From NCBI GenBank assembly GCA_973895155.1, contig OZ316896.1:18662001-18726000 (forward strand): a DNA stretch of 64,000 nt. The letters run 5' to 3'. Positions 11,129 to 23,700 of this stretch are shown piece by piece. The position numbers and the translations under genes are program-made. Origin of the DNA: Marsupella aquatica. Lineage: Eukaryota > Marchantiophyta. The first letter of the stretch is position 1. Each line of letters opens with the position of its first letter. Below the pieces are notes generated by a model. It was not told the origin of the DNA. It saw nothing but the letters and a program-made list of their open reading frames with translations, and made no database searches.

Positions 11129-11305
11129 TGAGCCATAATGCCCTCACAAATGACGGCTTTAGAGGAGCTATTCTTGCCATAATGTTCTGGTCACATGATA
11201 TTAAAACACTTAAAAGAGATTTTTTATTTTCACTATTTTTAATAAAAGTACAGGAGAAGATTCATAATGGGCCTATCCAAGTCTTGACTGTATATTCTCC
11301 TCCTT
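11129..11305 (+). repeat. dispersed repeat, copy 1 (pairs with 15045-15270)
   Basis: The stretch 'gtgagccataatgccctca' through 'cttaaaagagattttttattttcactatttttaat' and on to 'gaagattcataat...ccaa' aligns in order with 15045-15270 despite several indels. Neither copy shows terminal repeats or coding potential. The family is unknown. Confidence 0.55.
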
Positions 11306-13570
11306 AGTTCATAGCACATGCAACTAAGGCTTTTCCGTCAGGCACATGCCCTCTCACCAGCTGGTTGAACTTTGTTATGGAAGTGAAAAATCTAGAGCCC
11401 TAAACTAGGTTCAACGGACTCCCACTTGTCCCAAAATTTGTTGCACTCATCCATTGTCACGTTCTTACCTAAATTCAGTGATTGGACTCATAAAATTCAG
11501 TCGCATTTGGCATATTCCTAAACCTTGCCAGGTAAGCCAGGACTTAAGCAGAATTAAAATAGAATTTCTCCAGTCCAAGCTTGTAGTCTTGGCCTACCTG
11601 TTGCCGACAACAATGCTGGCAATTAATCCTCAAACTAAGTAGGCAAGATTTAGGTAATAGAAGTGTTACAAAGGTCCAGGTGTTATCCAGTGTGCAAATG
11701 AAAGGTATTTTGTGAGGTGTTATATAAGCTACACCTTTTCACTTTATGAATGCTCACGGTTTGGGGTGTCAAAATGTGCTTTGTTCATCAGGGTCCTTAT
11801 AGGTCCGATATTGTGATCGCAATGACACAATCCTCATGTTGAGTATCTCAACTATTTAGTATTGCAGTCTGTGAATTATCGTTATAAAAGTCAGTATTAC
11901 AAATGGCCGTACAAGAGGCATATTCTATTAACCCTGAATTTCTCTTGGAAAGATTAGCACATAAGGAACCACAGACTGAATGACATTTGGCATGTTGTCA
12001 AAATATAGGTTGAAAAATACATACAAACGCAGGCCAGATGCAATTAAAGACTCGTTGAATCCCGCATGAAAGTTCTATACTTGATTTGGGGTTAATGTGC
12101 AGAGCACTTTTCCCAACCAGAACAGTCCAACAATATAGATTTTCTAAACTCTAGTCACATTGGATTTTCCCTCATCTCATGCTGGTTGCTTCAAATCTGT
12201 TCTACAAGATAACTTTATTACTCAGATAAGACTTGACTAGAGAGAGGCGGACAACAGCAACTACTAGTACTCCAAAAAACAAAACAAAAATAAGTACTGT
12301 ATGACTACTGATGCTGACATTTGATGATTAGATCAGACCCACTCGCAATCATCATTGTGTGGTTGCGAAGGCAGCTCAAAGCAAGAGTAAGACATGGTCT
12401 TGATGAGAGAAAGTGTGTGACAATTTGGTGCCGAGAGGTTAATAGAAATGATACACATTTCAAAATTTCAGGTATTCATGAAAGCAGTTTTTTGGATTTT
12501 TCTTGTTGTGGAGGGGCAGTGAGAGGGAGAAGACACATTTTGTCTTATTCAGATTTTGTGTCAAGTATTTTGATTTTAATGTGCCTTAAGAAATTGAATC
12601 ATTTGTATTAATTTGATTTTGAATTAACTTTTGTACCCCTTTTAATTTTAGTGAGCTTGTAGTATTTTGAAAGAATTTGGCTCCCCTCTTAAATGTTTAA
12701 TCTTTCATTCACTCCTTAGTGAATTCTCTTTTCTCTAATGAAAGTGAGAGAAATGAGTTTGAACAATGTGTACATCTAGTGTACTAAGTTCGCCTAGTGA
12801 TCTCCTTTACAAAATTTATGGTTTCAAGTGAGTTGACTGTCATTACTTAGAAGGAAGTGAAAATCTGTACTGTATGTGCACAACTTTTTAGTAACTTTGT
12901 ACTTTCTTGGTCATAATATGTTTTTTTTTGCATGTGTATATATGGTGTTGTGTGTTATGGCACTCACTCTTAATTAAGAGATATTAATTTCTTGGCATAT
13001 ACTTTTTATGTACCTAGTTACCTACTTCTTTTATCATAAAATTACATATCACTACAAGACAAAAAAAGACATGTTCCAAGATGAACATGCTATATTGGGG
13101 AGGGGAGGTGAGAGGGAGAAGACACCAAAATAATCTGCTTTATCAATCCATTGACCCCAAGCCAGATATTAATATAAAATGTAAAAGGATCTCTCAGGTC
13201 CTGCCTGTTGCAAAACTCCCAAATCAAGTTGTTCTTTTCCAGTAAAGTTGTATGACATAAGTAAGATATGAATTCATGTTTTCTAAAACAAATTGTATAG
13301 TAGCAGTTTAGCTCGAATTTGTTGTAATAATAGCACTAGGGCGATGAATACAAAAAGCAAGGTGAAGGGCCAGATATACATCATCAGATTTAAACTTTGA
13401 TTGGTTTAAGTCTTGAAACTCTATTTAGTATTTGTGAACTTCTGGTCTTTTCTTTAGTAAGGTGATTTGTATTTGTTCATCCAAACCTCTGCACTGGGAA
13501 AGAAAATCTCCCATAGACACTAAGGTTGGTTATGGAGACAAGGATGGACACAGTCAAACCAGAGGAAAAT
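11306..13570. other. no gene recognised
   Basis: Long AT-rich intergenic stretch. The string 'gtgagagggagaagacac' occurs near 12519 and again near 13104. Short open frames (12321-12611 and others) carry no known domain. Confidence 0.35.
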
Positions 13571-13771
13571 GCTTGATGGACCCCCTACCAGAAAAAGTTT
13601 CCTTGATCAACTCCAGTTGTCACTATTCACCAGTTTGGTCCTAGTACCCCAAAATCTCACTTGAGGAGGACCCTAGGAAAACTCAGTGTACTGTTATTAA
13701 GAGGGGGACGAGTTGGAAAAATAGCGTGGGGGCTGATCAAGGAAACCTTGTCTGGTAGGGGTCCATCAAGC
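13571..13771. repeat. inverted repeat (possible hairpin)
   Basis: The left arm 13571-13609 starts GCTTGATGGACCCC and ends CCTTGATCA. It matches the reverse complement of the right arm 13734-13771 with about four differences. Weaker similarity continues inward and outward, so the arms may be about 80 bp around a spacer of roughly 60-120 bp. Because both arms are open in equivalent frames, both strands show a peptide like DGPLPDKVSLI. Confidence 0.75.
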
Positions 13772-15044
13772 GTATCCGTCCTCAAAGAAATAGGAACATT
13801 GTACTCTGAAAAGACTCTAAACAATGTTACTGGAGTATAAATTTGTGTTTGGTTAGTGTGTATCATGGTTCTATACAGGCAACTTGTCAAACTTTAGTGT
13901 CTATCTGTGCTTTTCTTCTGAACCTTTCGTTTGTTGGACCAACTCCAAGGAATTTGGTTGGCAGTTACTTGACATTTTGAGGGTTTCAACCCACACCTGC
14001 CGCTATAAAGGACACTGTTTGTTTGCATAGGTAAACACTAGATTTACCTTGTTGGATCTGCCACCACTTCCCATCAGAAGACCCTCATACCCTAAAAAAA
14101 CATTTGATTTTGAAGTCTCAAAGATATAAACCATGTTGAGATGCGACTTTTCGTGGAAACCTCAATTTCTATGTCCTGAGCCATATGTTACCCTCCATGG
14201 TGAGCTAATGAGATGACATTAATATTCAAACTCACAAAAATACAATGTGCTCTTTCATATATGTGATTGCTGTACTGGAGTTTTAAGTTGTGGTTTAAAC
14301 CACCAGGTAAACTTTTCGTGGAAGAGAGGTCAACATGAATTGCTAACTAAAGCAATGATGACCATCAAGTTCCTGCTGGGAATGATTGTGTAGCGTGAAT
14401 GCAAATGTCAAAGCACCACAATCATTTGCGATGATAGAGGTGTCGTGTAATACAATTGTTCTCCATGAAAATACAAATCTCAAATTAATTGCTTCCCTCC
14501 TTTTTTTCTATTTCAGATAGTATCCCAATTTCAGGTAAGCGTATCTTTCGTTGACGTCATTGGATCTCGAACTAGTAGATTCATAGATACAAGTGGAATG
14601 TTGCTGCGGGCATGACATTGTCATATATTAATATGGCTTAGAATACAATGTTTGTACTCGCCAATCATCTCTGTCACTTGGAACAGAGTATCTAGAGCAT
14701 CAGCTGGGGTGGTATAAGTATGTAGCGGGTACTGTTCGGAGCACTTTTGGAGAATTGTAAAATTTCCAATTGAAAGATTTTTTAAGGACAAGATTCTACT
14801 GTAGAGTGGGCACAAACAGCACTAATTTTGGGGAAGACGGTTAGTGATCCTCTCAGCACATTTCTTCTTGAACGGAGAAAATTGAGTGAAGTCATAGACC
14901 ATAGTTTCGTTGGTAGCACAAATTTTGATATTTAAACTTTACTTGCGAATTGGGACCAGCATGGGAAGTCTGGGTAGGGCGAGCCTTTCCTGTGCACAAT
15001 CACAGGTGTTTGGACTAGTAAATAATTATAAAAATGTTTGTTTG
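13772..15044. other. no gene recognised
   Basis: Intergenic. No domain-bearing open frame and no further paired repeat was found. Confidence 0.35.
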
Positions 15045-15270
15045 TAGTGATGCCCTCATAGCAGGGCATTGCGTGCCATAATACGGAAGTACTAATGCTT
15101 TTAGCTCAGGTTTTGAGGGGCTGTTCTTGTGCATTATTACCTTGTAACAGGGCCTTAATGCATTTAAAGGTTTAAGAGATTGTCATTTTTAATATTTTAG
15201 TAGAAATAGAAGAGAAGTTTCGTAATCCATGTCCAAATCAGGACTATGCATTTTCTCTATAAGTACCCCA
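15045..15270 (+). repeat. dispersed repeat, copy 2 (pairs with 11129-11305)
   Basis: It shares with 11129-11305 the blocks 'tgccctca', 'gtgccataat', 'gaggggctgttcttg', 'tttaagagatt.t.atttttaatattt' and 'agaagag..ttcgtaat'. The two copies are strongly diverged. A short piece at 14950-15000 ('gagcctttcctgtgca') also resembles 915-945. Confidence 0.5.
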
Positions 15271-16700
15271 AAGGGCATAATAGGTGGTCTCAAACCTTCA
15301 GGTGGAAAAAAATTGTCTAAACAGTAGTAGTTTTGGTCTGTGTTCAAGGTCGAGCATTTTCGCGTCCATCTCTTTGTTTCCAGGAAAATGCCCTTGACCC
15401 CAACCGAGGCAAAACTAAGACCGAGGCAAACCGAAGAGATTTGAGACACCTACAGTAATAGAACTAGAATTAAGACATGCCTAGACTGCCACGGTCTTCG
15501 TGTAAAGTGCCCCTAGGAACTAAATACTAATGGACAACGGTGAAATCAGAAAGTGAAAGCTGGCTGCTCTGAAGAGGCAGCTCGACCTACAAGATTGTTC
15601 ACCGAATCATAAATACGGTAGGCACATACTGTAGGTTTGGTACATTTGGACACCCAATTTCTGCCTGCGAGCTCAACGCACTTCATCAAACAAAGTGGCC
15701 TTTGGCTTTCGGCTTTGGGGTAGTAATTAAATACTGTCTTCAACACCTATGATGTTCTGTACAGCATACCTTTGAAAACTGAGTTTGACCTGAAAATGGA
15801 GTGCACGCAAAGAGCGCTCTTCTACAGTAATTAAAGATTCGTTACAAGAACGTGAATCCTAAAGTCGTCGATTGAAACCGAGAGAAAGGAAAGGGAAAAT
15901 GGGACCACAGGAACCGAATTACCGAAACCGACGTTCCGAAATCTGGATGTACGAGTGTTCTGCTTTCTTTCGCCGTGGAGTTCTCTCGAAGCCGTCCTTG
16001 CCAGGCTCCATATTTAGCGGCGGCGCCACATTTGGCCGGGAAGGCTGGCAGGGTACCCACTTGTAACTCGAAAAAGGACCGAAAGGATTGGCTGGCGGTC
16101 GGCGGTCAAGGACAAGTAGCTCCTCTAAACGGAGGGAGCCCGGAGGCAGAGAAACGCCTGTGTTGCAATTCTAGAAGGGACGGACCCCACCGTGAACAAG
16201 ACTTGGCTTACGAGACGTGGGCAAGCTCCGTCGATTAGGGGCTGTGGGGCTCATCTGACCGTGATGACGGCGAAGTTGGGTGCTGGTTGGAATATATTTC
16301 CACCCGTTTGGAGATATTCGCTCGCTATCCGGAAAGTTTACACGCATGATTATGAGTTTGGATTTATGTCGGTCCGATCTTTAAAAGTCTATCTGCAAGG
16401 GTATTCTCGGAAATACAAGCACAATTATCAGTAGAAATCTTGCTTGTCCCGTCTTTAATAATCTATCTCCAATGATATGCCGAATTATCCAGTTTGGGTG
16501 ATGGTGTGAAACTCAAACTGTGAACTGATCCAAGCTCACATCAGGAGTGCTGTGTAGAAGTCAGGCGGTTGCTTTGGTAGCAAATGTGGAGGTGGAGTGA
16601 TAAACTTGCAATGCTGAACCCCTATTCATTTAGCAATGCAGAGGGTACCACTGTAGTACCTACCCACCAAAAACTGACCACTATCAGGAGCTTAGGAAAT
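15271..16700. other. no gene recognised
   Basis: A slightly more GC-rich part (about 15970-16260) carries overlapping short open frames on both strands, none with a domain. It might hold an exon or leader of an unrecognised gene. I cannot support one. Confidence 0.3.
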
Positions 16701-16895
16701 GAAACCACATGGCATAGTGTTATTTGAGCGACTGCCACATAACATAGTTCTCTTATAAAAAATTTCTTTGGGAAAGGTAAAACGAAACCACATGCCATAG
16801 TGCTATTTGAGCCGCTATCACATACCACGGTACTCTTAAAAAAGATTTCTTTGGGAAAAAGTAAAAGGGAAACCGCATGTGCCCACAGTTCTATT
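16701..16895. repeat. ~84-bp tandem repeat, 2.4 units
   Basis: Units begin 'gaaaccacatg.catagtg.tatttgag' at 16701 and 16784, with a partial third at 16869. Each ends in 'atttctttgggaaa.gtaaaa'. The differences are mainly substitutions. Confidence 0.8.
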
Positions 16896-18700
16896 TTGAC
16901 ACCAGGCAAGGATTTTTGCATGAAACGGAATTAGGGGAGGTTGGGCATGTGCGTATCCAATCTATTTTCAAATTCCCACTATTCCAATGTACTGTAGTAC
17001 ACTTGAGGCGATTGCATGCTCCGTATGTATGGTACAAAAAAAAACTTGAAGCTCGATTAAATCCCAAGCGCTTGTTTAGAATACCCTTGTGCGCGCTGGT
17101 TCATTGGTTTGTACCTTCGGTTTCTGCTCCTTCCTCCTTGCGTGTAGAGTACATGATGTGGTTAAAAATAACAAAACTTTGGGAATTATGTTTCAAAATG
17201 ATCTACATAGAAAGGGATGCAAACATGGACTAATCTTTGAATCTATGCAATTCTCATGGACCGTGACATCATTCACACCTTCACTCATTGGCACTTTTGT
17301 TTGACCTTCAGCATCTCCCATGCTATCCAATGAAATTGGCTTTTCTTTGGCTCCTAAGCAGAGTATTGGAAGCATCTTTTCAACCTGTCTAATATCTGTA
17401 GTTTTCATGAAGAATTGAAAGTGTTGCAAATTTCTAAAGATTACTCCATCACTCACTGCCCACACTTTGTGCTTTGATAGTTTTTGAGCAGCTAACCTTG
17501 ACATTAAGTATCTATCTACAATAGATATCCAATGAAATTGTTATTTTCAGTTAGTTAGAAACAGCTTGGGAAGATCTTTCCTATGAGCATCATGTTATCA
17601 AATTTCATCATGGATTGAGACCAACAAATTTCATCAAGGATTGAGAGACCAACAAATTTCTCAACGATGACTGTCTGATTTTCTTGCAACATTTCACTCA
17701 TTGGCCTAATATGTTTAATATGAGGCTTAATATGCTGCAATCCATCCAGGTTGCAAAAAGCATCCATATACGGTAGGCCTCAATCTCGATCTATCCAACT
17801 CGACCAAGAAAGTGTACCTATATTTGAGCCCCCTATTTATGTACGTCTTAAGTTGATAGTCAATGTAAACATCTTGTCAAGGTTAAAATCTATGGGAGAA
17901 TCACTGCATTGCCAGTTTGCCACAGCCCGAGGAGAGAATGATGGTGTGATTGTTTTCAGGCCTTCTGAGTTCTGACTCCCTCCTGACCTCGTCCGTGCAA
18001 GATTCGACCGCCGGCCACCACCCTCTTTGACTGGACCATCAGTGGATCGACTCATCGGCCTGTTCCCAGTCTCAGGACAGCGAACAGAATTATTTTACTA
18101 GTAAAAACTTTGTACTGCGAGTCTGCGACCAAGTTCTGGCATGCATCTTCCAACCGACACCATCGATTCACCTCGATCGGAGAGCCCGAATTGAATTGTC
18201 AGGCATTGGAATTGATAGCGTTTTTACCCGTTCGCACGGCGGGGCCAAGGTAGCCCGATAACGACAGCACAGCCGCATCCTGACGGACGGTCGTCCGGAC
18301 GCGCAGGCACGGCCTGCTGCTCCACCTGACGGTTCTATAGACGGTACTAAGGTGATTCGATGCAGGCCGACGGTGAAGACGGCAACGACGGTCGATGCGG
18401 GCCGGACCATGACTGTGGTGTTTGAGCGTGTCAACCGGCAACGCGAGTGTCGCAGTAATTGCTTATTAGCAGTGACGTAGTTCGTGTCGAGTGTCGGGGA
18501 CTAGTGCTGTCTCCGAGCGGTCTGTTACCGGGCAGTCGGGATTGCCGGCAACGCTTTTGCTCCAGAGTCTGGGTTAGTGTGGGTTACGTCGTCGCGCTAA
18601 AGATCACCGGCTAGTGGCGAATCCGGGTTAGCGATGGTCCACTTTACTCTATTCTAGTGGACTACGGTAGTGGCATTCGATTAGCAATAAATGAGGACTG
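16896..18700. other. no gene recognised
   Basis: Two minus-strand open frames (17193-17504 and 17555-17767) show no domain that I recognise. They might be fragments of a decayed gene. From about 18150 the base composition becomes more GC-rich toward the next gene. Confidence 0.3.
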
Positions 18701-20707
18701 GAGTTGGGGAATCGGAATTTACCGTCAATTGCGGTGGCGAGGAATAAGACGAAGAGCAGGGAGTAGTATGTACAAGTCGACTACGAGACTCAAAGAAAGG
18801 ACGAGAGCACGTCCTGGCGTGCACTGAGGAGAACGAAAGAACCGAAAGAAAGACCGAAGAACAGAGATCCGCGAGGGAGACAGGGCGAGAGGAAAGAAGT
18901 GAAAGAAGAGTAGGACGAGGAGGAGGAGGAGGAGGAAAGGGCGGGGCGGAGCGGAGCGAGGAAGGGGAATCGAGGAGAAGCGGGGGGATTGCTGGATCAA
19001 GATTGAGGCCGATTCGGCTCTGACTCTCACCGACCGGGAACAGGTGCAGCAGGTGAAGGAGAGTTGAGGAGGAAGAGAAGTGAACGAAGGAGATGCATTA
19101 TCGGAGTGAGATACCACGGTGGCGTGGGCGCTCTTCGGTCGAGAGGGGTAAGAAGTGGAGTGAGGAGATGGCGGTGGTGCTGGTTTGATGGAAGGATGAG
19201 CTGAGATGAGATGAGAAGAGAAGAGAGGAGAGGAGAATTGGTATGGGGCGGGGACGCCGCACTGTGGACCACAATTGAGAGGTAGCTTCGTCCGAAAAAT
19301 GACATTGCAATTTCTGATGGTCAATTCTTCTTTACGGGGCGTAGTCAAGGCATAGGACGCTTTTTTCGGGAGCCTGGAGCTTGCTGCCGTCGGTTTGAGC
19401 TACAACTCAAAGGAGTTTGACGGCTTGGCCGGATTCTTTGGCCGTCCGTGTTGATGAGTCCGCAGCGAGATCAATCATGTTGCTCACGGGATTCTTGAAT
19501 GAGGTTCTTGGGAGGTCACACATTTTCTCACGCGGCGCTTGAAGCTTTTGAGGAGATGTGGACGTGCAGCGGAGGGGTTGTAGAAGAAGGGGGGACGGCT
19601 GCAGATCTCGATTATTTGATGAGACACAGGTGAGTGCGGGGTCGAATTGGTCGCGCCAGGAGAATAGGCTTTCTTCTCAGATGGCTTCACGGCACATTAC
19701 AGTGATTATAATAGCACAGAGGAGATTCGGTGGAAGACGCACCTCGTCAGCTAAGATCACACAAGTGTCGGGGTCGTGAAAATCATTACAAAAGCGGGTC
19801 TGCAGGGGTGAGGCTTCCGTGGATAGGGACGGATGACCATTGACTAGCCCAGGGGTCATATTATAGGGAGAGCAACGAAAATTATTTGATGTTCGTTTTC
19901 GACTTCTAGAGGTCACAGGTGCTAGATTCAGGCCAGATTAAGAAACTTGCCCGCGGACTGCCATGTACTGCTATGCGAGGCAGTATGAAGTCTTTCTGAA
20001 GCTGCTTCATCCTCGGTGGAAGGGGTGCAACGAGAGGGAAGAATGGATGGCTCAATTTTCTGTCCAGAAGAACGCTCTAAATACAGTCTTCTATGCCACT
20101 CCTAGAAAGTAAATCAAGATATCTAATTTTCGTCGGATATCTAGACAACTTCGCAATCTGATCTGATTGTGACTACTGATTGATCTGCAATTTTTGCATC
20201 AGGTTCTTTAACATTCTCACAAGAACGGTTTTGCGGCTTGTGTTACTGGCAATTTGGATAGTGACAGCTCAGGGGCGTGGCGTTATGTGGACAGGCATGT
20301 GAGGTTTTTACGGGGACTGAAATGCGAGGGTTTCCTTATCTTCATATCTTTCCATCGTTGCAGATGTGGCGCCGTGGTGGAGCTGTCCGGCATTGGGCAG
20401 GGTACTGACGATGTAACAATGCTGTCAATTGGAAGCGGGAGAACGCAGCCTTGGGAATGCGAGGCGGGCGGCAGTAGGACCAAACCTGGCGCTGTAGTTG
20501 GACAGATGGATATCGTCTTGATCTAGGAGAGAGTCCAGAGGTAGATTTTACCATAGGGAGCCTTGTGAAGAAGACATTCTGTAATAATTCCCAGGTGGCT
20601 CCAGATTTCGAACTAGGAAGGACACTCGTATACGTTCTTTGGGGACGGAGGGAGGAGCTGCTCGAGTTTGGTGCTGGTCAAGACATGTGAATTAGTCTGG
20701 GTTAAAG
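18701..20707 (+). promoter_or_regulatory. probable promoter and spliced 5' leader of the NT-C2 gene
   Basis: A long purine-rich stretch (about 18770-19240, AG and GGA runs) precedes the coding start at 20708, as is common in plant leaders. A good donor (CACAG|gtgagt, about 19631) and an acceptor after 'tctttccatcgttgcag' (about 20364) could bound a leader intron. This is inferred from splice-like motifs only. The long antisense frame 18725-19348 is a shadow of the purine bias. I found no clear TATA box. Confidence 0.4.
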
Positions 20708-23700
20708 ATGTTCAAGTCATTGAAGAAAAGGGGTGAGAAGGTGAAGGAGAAGGTAGACTTCAAGTTCACATTTCAGGCTACCAAGGTTCGTGAGTCTCGA
20801 TTCCCAAATCGTTGTTCTCCCAGAACTGGCATGTGATTTGTGTCCTATCCATGTGCGAAACTTTCAGATCGTTTCATCAGAGCAGCTTAATTCCTTGTCA
20901 ACAGTCATCCGAATTCAATGATCTACATTGCTACCCAATAATCTTCTTACTATCGTCTGGTCTTCTGCCAGCACCAGTGATATGTCGCAATGTTGGTGTT
21001 ATGGCTCCTCCCTCTTAACCATGACGGCTAGCGAACAATTGCAATCACACGTGCAGAAACCTGTTTTTACTTGTTCTCGTGACCCCCATAGGTATACTCT
21101 AGGAGCCGTCTACTGAATATGTGTTCTTTTCATCGGGTGCAGGTCCCTCTCTCAGGATGGGATAAGCTCGTGGTCTCTGTGGTCCCTCTTGAGACGGGAA
21201 GGGTGAGCTTCAAAACAACTCGAGTCCCTGTGAAAAGTGGAACTTGCACTTGGCCTGATGCCGTCATCGAGTCCACTAAGTTGTCACAGGACTTGAAGAC
21301 GAAAGAATATGACGAAAAACTTTACAAGATCGTCCTCTCATCGGTAAGATGTCTTTTCTGTTCTCGCTTAAACACGTGACAAGTTGCACACTCTTCGAGA
21401 CACTAAGAACGGCCCCATCGCGGTTTGAAAATATTGTTGATCCAGACACATTTTGATTACCGGATGATATGACAATCCTCTCACTGAGTTCACTACCGTG
21501 TCCGGACAAAGAACTCACGTACCATTTATTTCTGTGAAGTGTTCCACAAACCGTTGTAGTCTTGTATGCAATGTTTGATGCCTTAAAGAGGTTTATTAGA
21601 CTTCTGCTTGATGCGCCTTTTGTTCGTCGATGGTTTCTCATTTCGACGACTATAACTCGTTTTCTCGCAAAGCTTTGTGAGATTTCCTTGCACTTGTAAG
21701 TCCCTTTAAAGCAGATTCATAGCATAGCTTTGACAACAGCGGAAACGTCATCTGACATCAAAATGTAATATAGTTCATTGACAACAGCGGAAACGCGATC
21801 TGACATCAAGATGTAGTAGTGTATGGACAACTACAGATATGTAACAAGTAACGCAACTTAGAGTTGGGTTTGACGTATCTTGTAGGGGTTAGTTCTGTTC
21901 TCAGGGCCTGGATAGATTGCGTAAGTACAACATAAGGCTCAGAATGTGGATATTGGTTGGCCTGGATAGACTTTAATCACTGCACCTCTCTTGGATGGGC
22001 GTTTTTGTCAAGCTGATCAAGAGGGTCAAAGTGTAACTTTAGCTAACAGAAGACCCGTTGGTACTGGTTTTGCCGGACAGAAGTGGGACTGATGCCCCGA
22101 GTTGTGTTCTAGCAGGGTTCGTCTCGTTCAGGAGTCTTGGGAGAAGTCACTATCGATCTTGCTGATTTTACAGTTTCCAATAATCCATCTCAGAATTCTC
22201 TGCCGCTGAGGAATTGCAATGCAGGGACAATTCTTCATGTAAGTTTTCCACAGTCTGATCTGGCTGGCCCCTTCTTAACTGGGTTGATTTGAGTTGAGCC
22301 TCAAGTGTCTGTCGACATAACAATGAAATCGAATCATTACAATCCGTTCTTGTGAGTGTACATTTTGGAGAACTGGACTACTTTGTAATCTATGTTTTGA
22401 CTGCAATCATGATCGAGAGCTCTTTTGTGCAAATTGAAGTTCAAGAGCGCAGACTTACCTTGATCGTGGTGATCTTTTGTTCCTTGTGCAGATGAGCATC
22501 ACCTGCCTCACACCTAGATCGACTTCAGGGTATTTTTCTGTGCCAGTAACCGATATCTGCCAACGTAGTCCCTATTAGAATGAAAAATGCGATTAGTGGC
22601 TGGTATTCGTCGTCGTTCTACTGTCCGTCGGCAGTCGCACTGATTTTACTCTGTTCTCTGGTCCTTATATCGAATCAATGGTTTAACTGTCTCAGAATAT
22701 CTTTGTAGAGAAGCTACTAACATTCTTATATTTTGACAGCCGAGACTCGGGGAAAACCCGCAAAACAGACCGTAATGAGATTGCTCTAGATGATGATGAA
22801 ATTCTGAGCGCTTCAGATGAGGACGACTTGGATGATTCAGATCAATCTGGGAACCTCACTACTGGCAGTGTAGCATCGAACAATAGTACCCCTGCGCTAA
22901 ATTTTACAACTCCAACAAAAGTAAGCCACTGGTTGCCAGTTCAGTTCTCGGGCCGTGTATGGCTTTGCACTTACGTTCTAAACCTGTTATGCAAGATTTT
23001 CTAAGCATTATTGTAAGAAATTGTCTGGTAGAACTTACAAGTCCAACTACTGTAATGCGTGTTCTAGACTTGTGGGTGGATTTCGACTTTCTCTCTTGTG
23101 GTTGATATTGTATCATCGGGTCTGGCAGGTCTCGCAGGGTGTAAATGGCCCCCAAATTAGATCACAAAATGTAAGTCCTAAATTTCCATGACCCATGTGG
23201 CTGCGTCAATCTGTGGCGATCACCGAGTCCCTGCCCGATTTTGCTTTCGTTCTGTTTTGTATTGGTGTAGATTTAAAGTCACCTGCTTAGGAATATTCAA
23301 TTTGGTCGCAAGTCATTATGTTTTCAGCGATTGGTATGTAGCATGGCTCTAAACTTATGAGTGGGTTTTGCACAGGATGGATTTGGATTGCAAAGAAGGC
23401 CCAGTAGCGAGGGACTAAATCCCTCAACACCCAGAGGGGGCGGGGGCCAGAACGGAAGCCAACGTTCTTCAACATCCGACCTCTCTCCATCCAGTTCTAT
23501 AAACAGTGGGACAGAAAGAAATGATCAAGGGGGTTCAGGGAGACTGGAGAACAACAGGGAGCGAGAAAGGGATAGACCTACTCAGAGGTCTTCTAGTAGT
23601 CAGGATTCAAATTATACTGCTGGATCTCTACCCCCGGCGTATGCTAGAGCTTCAAGTACTCCTACATCCAACGGTCCCTTGACACCAAATAGTAATGGCA

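Noticed and set aside
13462-13890. Paired short frames sharing DGPLPDKVSLI-like text on opposite strands
   Set aside because: The shared peptide results from the inverted repeat and not from two genes.
18725-19348. 207-codon minus-strand open frame
   Set aside because: It is the complement of a purine-rich leader of the NT-C2 gene. The Ser/Pro/Leu composition follows from base bias.
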